Shown here one piece after another: positions 34,860 to 43,479 of a stretch of 64,000 nucleotides of DNA (position 1 is the stretch's first letter; each line of letters begins with the position of its first letter). Position numbers and translations under genes: made by a program. The DNA is from an uncultured Paludibaculum sp. (GTDB lineage: Bacteria; Acidobacteriota; Terriglobia; Bryobacterales; Bryobacteraceae), in the NCBI RefSeq assembly GCF_963665245.1, contig NZ_OY762269.1:3354501-3418500 (forward strand). The letters run 5' to 3'. The notes under the pieces were generated by a model, which worked only from the letters and a program-made list of their open reading frames with translations, was not told the origin of the DNA and did not search any database.

Positions 34860-35923
34860 TCGACGCACGGATTCGCAAACAGTTTGCGGGGTCGGCTGAG
34901 ACCGCTGCCTTTGCGCTCGACGTGCACGTCAGAACGCAGGCGGGCCTGGCGGTGCTGTTTGGGCCCAGCGGGGCGGGGAAGTCGCTCACCCTGGATTCGA
35001 TCGCCGGATTCGCGCGGCCCGATGAGGGACGGATCCTGGTGGACGATGTCCTGCTGTTTGACGCCGCTTCCGGCTTGTCCCTAAGCCCGCAGCAGCGGCG
35101 GTGCGGGTACGTGATCCAGAATTCCGCTTTGTTTCCGCACATGACTCTGCGGGAGAATCTGGCGTTTGCGGCCGAGCGGCTGAACCGGTTGGACCGGCGG
35201 CGCCAGGTTGGCGAGATGCTGGAGCGGTTTCACCTGGACGAGGTGGCGGGCAGCCGGCCGGCGGCGCTGTCAGGCGGACAGAGACAGCGCGGCGCGATCG
35301 CTCGGGCGCTGCTGTCGCAGCCGCGTCTGCTGCTGCTGGACGAACCTTCCAGCGGCCTGGACTTCGTGCTGCGGGAAGAGTTTTATAGCGTGCTGGACGA
35401 GGTGCGGAAGTCATTCCAGATCCCGATGCTGCTGGTGACGCACGATCTCGACGAGGCTCTGCAGTTGGGCGATGAGATGTTCGTGTTCCGCGCTGGGCAC
35501 GTTGTTCAATCGGGGACGCCGTCGTCGATTCTGGATCGTCCGGCCACCGAAGAGGTAGCCGGGCTGCTGGGCCGATTCAACGTCTTCGATGCCGAGATCG
35601 TGGCCATGGATCCTGCTGCGAAGAGCAGCCGCCTGCGCTGCGGGCCGGGGTTCGAGATTGCGGGGCCGTATTTCCCCGGACATCTGCTAGGTGCGCACTT
35701 GCGGTTGGGCGTGCGGGCGGAGATGCTGCGAGTGAAATCGTTTGGCGGCGCGGGCGTCGTGATGAAGCTGTTGCGGCAGAGTCGCCGGACGCAGACCGTG
35801 CGCCTGGAGTTCGCGGGCGGGATTGTGGCGGAGATGCCGGAGCGGGCGTTCGACGGCGAGTCGCATAATGGGGAATGGGTGGTAGAGTTTCCGCCCAGCG
35901 CGCTGCGGCAATTGAAGTCATGA
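34856..35923 (+). CDS. modC: Molybdate ABC transporter ATP-binding protein
   Basis: The 355-residue protein has Walker A GPSGAGKS (36-43), a Q-loop in YVIQNSALFPHMTLRENLAF, the signature LSGGQRQRGAIARAL, Walker B LLLLDEPSSGLD and the switch His in VTHDLDE. The C-terminal part (about 240-355; CGPGFEIAGPYFPGHLLGAH, RLGVRAEMLRV) is a regulatory TOBE/Mop-like extension, which in ModC binds oxyanion. The start is a TTG at 34856 in a TTGA overlap with the modB stop. The end overlaps the next ATG in ATGA. Confidence 0.9.
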   Translation: MIDARIRKQFAGSAETAAFALDVHVRTQAGLAVLFGPSGAGKSLTLDSIAGFARPDEGRILVDDVLLFDAASGLSLSPQQRRCGYVIQNSALFPHMTLRENLAFAAERLNRLDRRRQVGEMLERFHLDEVAGSRPAALSGGQRQRGAIARALLSQPRLLLLDEPSSGLDFVLREEFYSVLDEVRKSFQIPMLLVTHDLDEALQLGDEMFVFRAGHVVQSGTPSSILDRPATEEVAGLLGRFNVFDAEIVAMDPAAKSSRLRCGPGFEIAGPYFPGHLLGAHLRLGVRAEMLRVKSFGGAGVVMKLLRQSRRTQTVRLEFAGGIVAEMPERAFDGESHNGEWVVEFPPSALRQLKS

Positions 35924-36528
35924 AGACTTTGCCCGAGTACGAGCAACTGGCGGCGGTGGCGCATGGCCACCTGTGCGCGGGGCAGATTCTCGGCCTGCGG
36001 ATGGCACTCCATGGACTGGCACTGCTGGGCCTGGACGACCCAACAGGCGCGCACCGGAAGCGGCTGGTGACCTTCGTCGAGATCGACCGCTGCGCGACGG
36101 ACGCCATCAGTGTGGTGACGGGCTGCCGGCTGGGCAAGCGCGCTTTGAAGTTCCTGGATTTCGGCAAGATGGCCGCGACGTTCTGCGATTTGGAGACCGG
36201 CCGGGCGGTGCGCCTGGCGGCCAGGGAATCGAGTAAACAGAGGGCGGCGGAACTGCATCCCGAGATTCCGGAGAAGAACAGGCAGCAGATGGCGGCGTAC
36301 CGCGAGCTGAGCCTCGACGAGCTGTTTGACGTGCAGTGGGTGAAGATTCGTGTGGGCCCGGAGGATCTGCCGGGATTCAAGGGCCCGCGAGTCGCCTGCG
36401 CGGAGTGCGGCGAGGGGATCAACTTCCAGCGCGAGGTTGTGAAGGACGGGCGCACACTGTGCCGGAGCTGCGCCGGACAGCACTACTATGAACCGCTATC
36501 AGATCACGGGCCGGAAGACTGCCGGTAG
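35920..36528 (+). CDS. FmdE-like molybdenum-operon protein with zinc ribbon
   Basis: The 202-residue protein has an FmdE domain (AHGHLCAGQILGLRMALHGLALLG, then TFVEIDRCATDAISVVTGCRLGKRALKFLDFGKMAATFCDL) with conserved Cys/His in HGHLCAG and DRCATDA. A C-terminal C4 zinc ribbon follows (CAECGEGINFQ and LCRSCA). FmdE was named from the molybdenum formylmethanofuran dehydrogenase operon, but in bacteria without that enzyme its role is unknown; it is often near molybdate transport genes. The ATG overlaps the modC stop, and the 3' end overlaps the next gene by 41 bases, which supports a single operon. Confidence 0.85.
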   Translation: MKTLPEYEQLAAVAHGHLCAGQILGLRMALHGLALLGLDDPTGAHRKRLVTFVEIDRCATDAISVVTGCRLGKRALKFLDFGKMAATFCDLETGRAVRLAARESSKQRAAELHPEIPEKNRQQMAAYRELSLDELFDVQWVKIRVGPEDLPGFKGPRVACAECGEGINFQREVVKDGRTLCRSCAGQHYYEPLSDHGPEDCR

Positions 36529-37042
36529 CACCGAGGCGTTGCTAGCCTCCATCGCGCGGAGCGATTCGGCCGGCGTCGAGATGATCCAGATCAGGGAGAA
36601 GGATCTGGATACGCGGTCCCTCTGCGAACTGGTGAGCCGGGTGGTTTCTCTCTGCCGGCATGCCAAGGTGCTGGTGAATACGCGAGTCGACGTGGCCTTG
36701 GCCTGCGGAGCGCACGGCGCGCATCTGCCCGGCGATTCCATGGCCCCGCTGGAGTGGAAGGCCATTGTTCCGGCGGGGTTCCTCTTTGGTGTGTCCTGTC
36801 ACCATCTGGAGGACCTGCGGGCGGCTGAGGCGGGCGGCGCGGACTTCGCCGTGTTCGGGCCGGTGTTCCGGCCGTTGTCGAAGCAGGACGAACGAGCGTG
36901 CTGGGGATTGGACGGACTAAAGACCGCGGCCGCGTCCGTCCGGATTCCCGTATACGCGCTGGGCGGAATCACGTGGGAGAACGCCGGCGCGTGTGTGGAG
37001 GCAGGCGCGGCGGGCGTGGCGGGCATCACCTTATTTCTATAG
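36488..37042 (+). CDS. ThiE/TenI-like thiamine phosphate synthase family protein
   Basis: ThiE joins HMP-PP and thiazole phosphate to give thiamine phosphate; TenI members aromatise the thiazole. The 184-residue TIM barrel has MNRYQITGRK at the start, MIQIREKDLD (about 32-41), VNTRVDVALACGAHGAHLPGD, GVSCHHLEDLRAAEAGGADF, FGPVFRPLSK and ALGGITWENAG. It is a little shorter than typical ThiE (about 210). The start inside the fmdE-like gene (41-base overlap) is supported because family similarity begins at the first residue. Why it belongs to a molybdate operon is unclear. Confidence 0.85.
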   Translation: MNRYQITGRKTAGSTEALLASIARSDSAGVEMIQIREKDLDTRSLCELVSRVVSLCRHAKVLVNTRVDVALACGAHGAHLPGDSMAPLEWKAIVPAGFLFGVSCHHLEDLRAAEAGGADFAVFGPVFRPLSKQDERACWGLDGLKTAAASVRIPVYALGGITWENAGACVEAGAAGVAGITLFL

Positions 37043-37044
37043 AC

Positions 37045-37776
37045 ATGCAACCTACTGAACGCTTTACCAATCGGGTGGACAACTATGTGAAGTACCGGCC
37101 GGGGTATCCTGACGCACTAGTGCGGAAGCTCGAGAGCGAGGGGCTGGCGGCGGGCTCGCAGGTGGTGGATGTGGCCTGTGGGACCGGAATCTCGACGGAG
37201 CTGTTCCTGAGGAACGGCTATCGGGTGACGGGGATCGAGCCGAATGCGGCGATGCGTGAAGCAGCCCTGTCGCAGGGGTTCGACGTCAGGGAAGGGCGCG
37301 GAGAAGCGACGGGACTGCCAGATGCGTCCGCCGATCTCGTGGTGTGCGCGCAGGCGTTCCACTGGGTGGACGCGGAAGCCGCGCGGCGGGAGTTTCTGCG
37401 GATCGTGAAGCCGGGCGGACTGATCGCGATCATCTGGAACATCCGCCTGAAGACCGGAAGTGCGTTTCTGGAGGGGTTGGAGCGGTTGCTGGTGGAAGGC
37501 AGCCCGGAGTACGCCGCCAAGTTCTCAGGGGACAAGGAAGATTCGGTGGATGTGGACACTGTCTTCCTGCCCCTCGTGGTCGAACGGTGGACCGGGCCGA
37601 ACGAGCAGGTGCTCGATTGGCAAGGACTGAAGGGGCGGCTGCTGTCGGCTTCGTATGTCCCCGTTGGGGATGAAGGGTTTCTCGGGCGCCTGCGGGCGGT
37701 CTACGACCGGCATCAGGTAGCCGGAATGGTACGGATACTCTACGAGTGCCGGCTCTATTGGCTGCGCGCCGCCTAG
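37045..37776 (+). CDS. SAM-dependent class I methyltransferase
   Basis: The 243-residue protein has motif I VVDVACGTGISTELFL (about 38-53), GIEPNAAMREAA (motif post-I), GRGEATGLPDASADLVVCAQAFHWVD and LRIVKPGGLIAIIWN. N-terminal RFTNRVDNYVKYRPGYP is typical of the UbiE/Tam-like methyltransferase_11 group. The substrate is unknown. It starts 2 bases after the thiE-like stop and ends 4 bases inside the convergent dinB gene. It is probably the last gene of the modB operon. Confidence 0.88.
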   Translation: MQPTERFTNRVDNYVKYRPGYPDALVRKLESEGLAAGSQVVDVACGTGISTELFLRNGYRVTGIEPNAAMREAALSQGFDVREGRGEATGLPDASADLVVCAQAFHWVDAEAARREFLRIVKPGGLIAIIWNIRLKTGSAFLEGLERLLVEGSPEYAAKFSGDKEDSVDVDTVFLPLVVERWTGPNEQVLDWQGLKGRLLSASYVPVGDEGFLGRLRAVYDRHQVAGMVRILYECRLYWLRAA

Positions 37777-38264
37777 AGGCTGCGGTAGTAGGCGATGAGA
37801 TCGAGAACCGGCGGCTTGTGTCCCAGGCTGCGCAGAAATCCGGACGCCTGACCGCGGTGGTGGGTGCCGTGGTTCACGAGATGGAGCACGATCTGGTAGA
37901 TGGGCGTCGACCAGGCGTTACCTTTGAGATCGTGGTAACTGATTGATTCCAGAATCTGTTCGTCGGTGAGCCCGGCGAGGTAATGGCGCCAGCCGGCGTA
38001 GATTTCGGGCCATTTGTCGCGCAGGACGGAGACCTGGAAGTCGGAATCGGCCAGGACGATCTTGTCGGCGGCCCGGTGCATGCGGGCCAGCCAGAGCTTG
38101 TCGGCGCGATAGAGATGAACCAGCGTGCCGAGGATGGACTTGTCGGCGGTACCAAAGTCGCGTTGGAGGTCCGATTCCGGCAGCTCCGCGGCGGCTTCGA
38201 TCAGGCGGCGAGAGGCCCAGGCCGAGTATTCGATGTGAGCGAGCAGCGTGTCTTTCGAGACCAT
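37773..38264 (-). CDS. DinB-family protein
   Basis: The 163-residue protein has the DinB/DUF664 bundle pattern: an N-terminal LLAHIEYSAWASRRLIEAAAEL helix, the probable ligand His in TLVHLYRADKLWLARM and HLVNHGTHHRGQASGFLRSLG near the C-terminus. It is only distantly similar to the other DinB gene at 9.4 kb. The start at 38264 follows the expected family N-terminus; 15 further codons upstream are open. The 3' end overlaps the methyltransferase gene on the other strand. Confidence 0.82.
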   Translation of the reverse strand: MVSKDTLLAHIEYSAWASRRLIEAAAELPESDLQRDFGTADKSILGTLVHLYRADKLWLARMHRAADKIVLADSDFQVSVLRDKWPEIYAGWRHYLAGLTDEQILESISYHDLKGNAWSTPIYQIVLHLVNHGTHHRGQASGFLRSLGHKPPVLDLIAYYRSL

Positions 38265-38438
38265 GGTCCAGGCTCCGTACGGAATTGGGGTAAAACACCT
38301 TGATAGCACGGCGCGAGAGGGGCTGCAGCATAGTGGATCATCGGGTCCAAATTCCTCTATTTCAATTGTGATACGATTCCGCTCAGACGGACGCCTGTCC
38401 TGTTAATCGGCGCCCAATCCACTCTTGGAGTGTGCCAA

Positions 38439-40535
38439 GTGAAGGTATACGAAAGCACTGAAGTCCGAAACGTGGCCCTCGTCGGTCACGGGCATAGCGG
38501 AAAGACGTCGCTCGCGGCCGGCATGCTGTTTACTGCTGGAGCGACGAATCGCTTGACCCGGGTCGATGAGGGCAACACGATCACGGATTTTGACGATGAG
38601 GAGATCAACAGGAAGCTGACGATTTCCACCTCTCTAGCCGCCGTGGAATGGAAGAAGAAGAAGCTGAACGTGTTCGACACGCCCGGCTTCAACCTCTTCA
38701 TGTACGACACGAAGATCTCGATGGCCGCCGCGGATGCAGCGCTGGTGGTGGTGGACGGGGTCTCCGGCGTCGAAGTGATGACCGAGAAGGTGTGGGAGTA
38801 CGCGGAGCAGTATGCGCTGCCGCGGGCTTTCATGATCAACAAACTGGATCGGGAGCGCAGCGATTTTGGGCGTGCGCTGGCGAACATCCAGGAGGTTTTC
38901 GGGCGCTTCTGTGTGCCGATCTATCTGCCGATAGGCAAAGAGCGGGACTTCACGGGCGTCGTGGATGTGATTTCGATGAAGGCCTGGACGTACACGCCGG
39001 ACGGCGACGGACAGGGCAAGGAGATTCCGATTCCAGCGTCGATGGCGGACGAGGCGAAGGCCGCGCACGATGCGCTGATCGAGATGATCGCCGAAGGCAA
39101 GGACGAACTGATGGAAAAGTTCTTCGAGAACGGCACTCTGCCGGTCGAAGACATCATGGGCGGCCTGCACGACGCGGTGAAGGACGACAAGATTTTTCCG
39201 GTGATGTGCGGCTCGGCGCTGCGGAACATCGGCACCGATCTGGTGATGGAATTCCTGCAGGAGTTCTGCCCGAATCCGACCGAGCATCCGGCGTTGAAGG
39301 CCATGGTGGGTGACCACGAGGAATTCAAGGCGATCACGGATAAAGACCACGTGACGGCCTATGTGTTCAAGACCGTAGCCGATCCGTTTTCGGGCCGGCT
39401 GAGCTTCTTCAAGGTCTGCACGGGCGTGCTGAAGAACGACATCAACCTGGTGGACATGAGGAGCAAGAGCCAGGAGCGGTTGGCGCACATCAGCGTACCG
39501 ATGGGCAAGACGTTGCAGCCGGTGAATGAGCTTCATGCGGGCGACATCGGCGTGGTGGCAAAGCTGAAGGACGTGTTGACTGCCGATACACTGTGCGAGA
39601 AGGGCGACTCGATCGAGTATCCGAAGGTTCAGATCCCGGAGCCGTCGATTGCGTACGCCATTGCGGCGAAGTCGAGGAACGACGAAGACCGCATGGGTAA
39701 CTCGGTGGCGAAAATCCTGGAGGAAGACCAGGGGCTGCGGTTCTATCGCGATACCCAGACGAAGGACTTTCTGCTGGCGGGCAGCGGCGGGCAGCACATC
39801 GAAGTGATTGTGAGCCGGCTGAAGAAGCGCTACAACGTCGAGGTGGAACTGCGGCAGCCGAAGATCCCCTACCGGGAGACGATTCGTGGATTTGCCGACG
39901 TCCATGGACGGCACAAGAAGCAGACGGGCGGACACGGCCAGTTCGGCGATTGCCGCATCAAGATGGAGCCGCTGGAGCGTGGCGCGGGCTTCGAGTACGT
40001 CAATAACATCTTCGGTGGCGCGGTCCCGAGGCAGTTCATCCCGGCGATTGAGAAGGGCATTCTGGAGGCCGCGGCACGGGGCTATCTGGCCGGCTTCCCG
40101 GTGGTCGACTTCCGCGTGACGCTGTACGACGGGTCGTACCACGATGTGGACTCCTCGGAAATGGCGTTCAAGATCGCCGGCCGCAAAGCCTTCAAATTGG
40201 CGATGGAGCAGGCCAAGCCGACCCTGCTGGAGCCCTTGATGAAGGTGGAGGTGGCCGCACCGGTGGAGTTTGCCGGTGACCTGATGAGCGACATGAACGG
40301 CCGGCGGGGCCGCATCAGCGGCATGGACACCAAGGGCGGAACGCAGATCATCCGCGCCGTGGTGCCGATGTCGGAGATGTTGACGTATCAGAACGACCTG
40401 ACCTCAATGACGCAGGGCCGGGCCTCGTTCTCGATGGAGTTTTCTCACTACGACTACGTGCCTGCGTTGAACGCCGACAAGATCGTCGCGGCGTACAAGG
40501 CTTCGGCCACGGGCGAAGTGGAAGAAGACGAGTAG
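38439..40535 (+). CDS. fusA2: Elongation factor G paralogue (EF-G2)
   Basis: The 698-residue five-domain translational GTPase has G1 GHGHSGKT (16-23), G3 FDTPGF, G4 NKLD and G5 CGSAL. It then has domain II, the domain III-V set (SGGQHIEVIVSRLKKRYNVEVEL, PKIPYRETIRG, GGHGQFGDCRI, MDTKGGTQIIRAVVPMSEMLTY) and a short acidic tail. The canonical His of DTPGH, which positions the hydrolytic water, is Phe here, and G1 is GHGHSGKT rather than GHIDAGKT; both mark an EF-G-like paralogue rather than the housekeeping EF-G. The start is placed at GTG 38439, 8 bases after GGAG; another GTG is at 38430. No str-operon genes are nearby. Confidence 0.9.
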   Translation: MKVYESTEVRNVALVGHGHSGKTSLAAGMLFTAGATNRLTRVDEGNTITDFDDEEINRKLTISTSLAAVEWKKKKLNVFDTPGFNLFMYDTKISMAAADAALVVVDGVSGVEVMTEKVWEYAEQYALPRAFMINKLDRERSDFGRALANIQEVFGRFCVPIYLPIGKERDFTGVVDVISMKAWTYTPDGDGQGKEIPIPASMADEAKAAHDALIEMIAEGKDELMEKFFENGTLPVEDIMGGLHDAVKDDKIFPVMCGSALRNIGTDLVMEFLQEFCPNPTEHPALKAMVGDHEEFKAITDKDHVTAYVFKTVADPFSGRLSFFKVCTGVLKNDINLVDMRSKSQERLAHISVPMGKTLQPVNELHAGDIGVVAKLKDVLTADTLCEKGDSIEYPKVQIPEPSIAYAIAAKSRNDEDRMGNSVAKILEEDQGLRFYRDTQTKDFLLAGSGGQHIEVIVSRLKKRYNVEVELRQPKIPYRETIRGFADVHGRHKKQTGGHGQFGDCRIKMEPLERGAGFEYVNNIFGGAVPRQFIPAIEKGILEAAARGYLAGFPVVDFRVTLYDGSYHDVDSSEMAFKIAGRKAFKLAMEQAKPTLLEPLMKVEVAAPVEFAGDLMSDMNGRRGRISGMDTKGGTQIIRAVVPMSEMLTYQNDLTSMTQGRASFSMEFSHYDYVPALNADKIVAAYKASATGEVEEDE

Positions 40536-40559
40536 ACACACCGCAATAGCGACGGAACG

Positions 40560-40589
40560 GGCCGGCCGGGCATGGGTGCCTGGCCGGCC
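40560..40589 (+). terminator. GC-rich hairpin after fusA2
   Basis: GGCCGGCC, G, GGC pairs with GCC, T, GGCCGGCC, giving a 12-bp stem (one G-U pair) around a 6-base loop, 24 bases after the stop. There is no long T-run, so termination is likely but not certain. Confidence 0.55.
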
Positions 40590-40654
40590 GCTTCTGTGTC
40601 CAGGCGGCCTCTTTGGATCCGCGGCTCGTTGAATGCCGCTATCCTAAAAAGAGA

Positions 40655-42370
40655 ATGTTTCCTGCCATCGGACGGTGGATGCGACGATGGACTGAGCCAG
40701 AGCAGGGCCAGTCCGGGCAGACACTTTTAATCCTCAGTTTCGTGATAGGCGCGCTTGTTGGGCTGGTGGTCGTGGCTTTTATCCTGCTGACGGGCCGTCT
40801 GGCCGCGCGGATGTACCCACCGGGCGGAGCGGCTTGGCGCCGTGTGCTGATTCCTGTTCTCGGTGCATTGAGCTCCGGCTGGCTGCTGACTAAGTACTTT
40901 CCCAACGCGCGTGGCAGCGGCATCCCGCAGACCAAATTCGCACTCTTCATCCACGAAGGCTACATTTCCCTGAAGACCGTACTCGGGAAGTTCCTGTGCT
41001 GTTCCCTCTCCCTGGCCAGCGGCATCGCTCTGGGCCGCGAGGGACCGTCGGTTCAGATCGGGGCCGGCATCTCATCGGTGCTGGGACGCAGATGCGGGTT
41101 GCAGCCGGACGATGTGAAGGCGCTGATTCCAGTGGGTTGTTCCGCGGCTCTCGCGGCGGCGTTCAACACGCCAATTGCCGCGGTGTTGTTCTCGCTGGAG
41201 GAGATCCTGGGCGATCTGCACGCCCCGGTCATGGGTTCCGTGGTCATCAGTTCGGCCACATCGTGGATGGTGCTACACCTGATTCTGGGCGACGAACCGT
41301 TGTTTCACGTGCCCGCTTACCAACTGGTGAGCCCCTACGAGTTTGTGTTGTACGCAGTGCTTGGAGTGATTGGCGGGCTGGCTTCGGTTGCCTTCGTGAA
41401 GTTGCTGCTGGGGCTGCGGATCTGGTTCCGCCGTCTGCCGAAGTGGTCGGTGTGGATGCAGCCGGCCGTCGGCGGCTTGCTCGTTGGCCTGCTCGGCTGG
41501 TTCCTGCCGGAAGTGCTCGGCGTTGGCTATGACTACGTGGAGCGGGTCCTGGGCGGAGACCTGGCCCTGAAGACGGTGGCTCTACTGGCGATCCTCAAAA
41601 TCGTGGCCACGGCTACCTGCTACTCTTCCGGGAATGCGGGCGGCATCTTTGGCCCCAGCCTGTTCATCGGTGCCATGGTTGGGGGCACGGTGGGTAGCGT
41701 GGCTCACGCCATTCTGCCGGGCAGCACCGCGAATCCGGGCGCCTACGCCTTGATCGGCATGGGGACGGCATTCGCGGGCATCGTGCGCACACCGCTGACA
41801 TCGGTGATCATGATCTTCGAGATGACGCGGGACTATTCGATCATTGTGCCGTTGATGATCTCGAATCTGATCAGCTTCTTTGTGTCCTACCGGCTGCAGC
41901 GTGAGCCAATCTACGAGGCGCTGTCACACCAGGAAGGCGTTTCGCTGCCTACCGGTGAGACGCGCGAACACATGGCGCGGCTCACCGTGTCGGATGTCGT
42001 TGAGAGTGTCCCGACGCTCGCCGTCACCACGCCACTGGAGCCGATGCGGGCCGATTTGGCGGATGGGGCCGGCCGGGCCTGGCCCGTCATGGATGGCGAA
42101 CGCCTGGTGGGCTTGCTCACCGCGGCGGCCGGGCGGAAGATGGCGGCTGGCGCGACGGCTGGAAATCTCGCGGCGAAGGAGTTCCCATTTGTACACCCGG
42201 ACCACCCGCTCAGTCTGGCCTTGGAGAAGATGGGCGACCATCATCTCAACGTCCTGCCGGTGGTGAGCCGGGCCAATGTCTCGCAACTGCTTGGGGTGGT
42301 GACGCTGCCTGAGATTCTGAAGGCTTACGGAGTCGGCGGCCCGCTGCTCGGGTCCGGGGGCGAGCGGTGA
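40655..42370 (+). CDS. ClC chloride channel/transporter with C-terminal CBS domains
   Basis: The 571-residue protein has ten or more membrane segments and the ClC selectivity motifs GSGIPQ, GREGPSVQIGA (gating Glu129) and GGIFGPSLFIGA. Glu182/Glu183 in FSLEEILGDL matches the internal proton-pathway glutamate of H+/Cl- exchangers, so it is probably an antiporter rather than a channel. Two CBS modules occupy about 445-565 (LTVSDVVESVPTLAVTTPLEPM; HPLSLALEKMGDHHLNVLPVV), which may bind nucleotides. The ATG at 40655 has a purine-rich AAAAGAG upstream. The GTG of the following TPR gene overlaps the stop. Confidence 0.93.
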   Translation: MFPAIGRWMRRWTEPEQGQSGQTLLILSFVIGALVGLVVVAFILLTGRLAARMYPPGGAAWRRVLIPVLGALSSGWLLTKYFPNARGSGIPQTKFALFIHEGYISLKTVLGKFLCCSLSLASGIALGREGPSVQIGAGISSVLGRRCGLQPDDVKALIPVGCSAALAAAFNTPIAAVLFSLEEILGDLHAPVMGSVVISSATSWMVLHLILGDEPLFHVPAYQLVSPYEFVLYAVLGVIGGLASVAFVKLLLGLRIWFRRLPKWSVWMQPAVGGLLVGLLGWFLPEVLGVGYDYVERVLGGDLALKTVALLAILKIVATATCYSSGNAGGIFGPSLFIGAMVGGTVGSVAHAILPGSTANPGAYALIGMGTAFAGIVRTPLTSVIMIFEMTRDYSIIVPLMISNLISFFVSYRLQREPIYEALSHQEGVSLPTGETREHMARLTVSDVVESVPTLAVTTPLEPMRADLADGAGRAWPVMDGERLVGLLTAAAGRKMAAGATAGNLAAKEFPFVHPDHPLSLALEKMGDHHLNVLPVVSRANVSQLLGVVTLPEILKAYGVGGPLLGSGGER

Positions 42371-43440
42371 AGCCCTCTGTGGTGCTGGCGGTCCTCGCCA
42401 TTTCGGTGGGCCTGATATTCATTGACCGTTCCCTGGCGCGGCTGGAGCAGAGCGAGATCCTGGGCGAGGCACAGTCCCTGTTCAAGGAAGGAAGTGACCT
42501 GCTGGCGGCGGGGCGAGCGGCGGAATCAACCCGTCCGCTGGAGCGGGCCCATGTGCTGCAGCGTTCGAGGCGCGACTACCAGTTGATGTTGGCGCGCGCC
42601 TATGTGTCCGCTGGACGCCTGACGGACGCGGAAGCCCAACTGCTGCCCGTGTTGACCGCCGATTCCAACGACGGGGAAGCCAATCTGGTGATGGCCCGGC
42701 TGCAGGTGAAACTGGGCAACGATCGGGAGGCCGAGGCCTACTATCACCGTGCCGTGTACGGAAAGTGGCCGGTTGGGGCGGCGGTCGACGAAGTGCGGAT
42801 GGAGCTGGCGGAGTTTCTGGCCGATGCCGGCCAACCGCAGAAGCTGCTGGCCGAGGTGCTGTTGATCCAGAGCGATGCGCGCGTGGATCTGGATCGCCAG
42901 CGCAAGATCGCGCACCTGCTGCTGGTGGCGGGGTCACCGGAGCGAGCTGCCGCCAGTTACCGTGCCTTGCTGCGAAAGAACGCCGATGACGTGGATGCGC
43001 TCACCGGGCTGGCTGAAGCGGACATGGCATTGGGCGAGTACTCCGCGGCGCAGGACAATCTGCGGCGGGCGCAGCGGTTGAGACCGGATGACAGTCAGAT
43101 CCGGGCGCGCATGGAACTGGCCGGGCTGCTGAGTTCGCTGGATCCGACTCCGCGCCGGCTGGCGTCGAAGGAGAAGTTCGAGCGCAGCGTGCGCGTTCTG
43201 GAACTGGCGAAGGCTGACCTGCGGATGTGCGCCCAACTGAAAGGAGCGATGGCCCGGCTGCAGCCCGCCCTGGACGACGTTGAACTGAAGCAGAAGCAGA
43301 TGCACAGCATGAACAACGAATCGGCCGAGGTTTTATTGGACTTCGCGCAATCGTTGTGGCGCAGCAGGCAGCAAACGTGCAGTACACCCGTACCCGAGAG
43401 CGATCCGTTGCCGCTGCTCATCAGCAAAATCGGGCAATAG
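42367..43440 (+). CDS. Membrane-anchored TPR protein
   Basis: The 357-residue protein starts with a hydrophobic anchor (VVLAVLAISVGLIFI). Five or more TPR-like helix pairs follow (FKEGSDLLAAGRAAESTRPLERAHVLQ, LMLARAYVSAGRLTDAEAQLLPVLTADSND, ALTGLAEADMALGEYSAAQDNLRRAQRLRPDD), ending in a Cys-containing tail. No enzymatic domain is visible; a scaffold role is likely. It starts with a GTG overlapping the ClC stop by 4 bases, so the two genes are translationally coupled. Confidence 0.8.
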   Translation: MKPSVVLAVLAISVGLIFIDRSLARLEQSEILGEAQSLFKEGSDLLAAGRAAESTRPLERAHVLQRSRRDYQLMLARAYVSAGRLTDAEAQLLPVLTADSNDGEANLVMARLQVKLGNDREAEAYYHRAVYGKWPVGAAVDEVRMELAEFLADAGQPQKLLAEVLLIQSDARVDLDRQRKIAHLLLVAGSPERAAASYRALLRKNADDVDALTGLAEADMALGEYSAAQDNLRRAQRLRPDDSQIRARMELAGLLSSLDPTPRRLASKEKFERSVRVLELAKADLRMCAQLKGAMARLQPALDDVELKQKQMHSMNNESAEVLLDFAQSLWRSRQQTCSTPVPESDPLPLLISKIGQ

Positions 43441-43479
43441 CGCTTGGGCTCACCGGGCGGGTGCGGTACAGTAGCGTCG

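Noticed and set aside
38634..40142. A 502-codon minus-strand frame over fusA2
   Set aside because: Antisense of a complete EF-G; no motif of its own.
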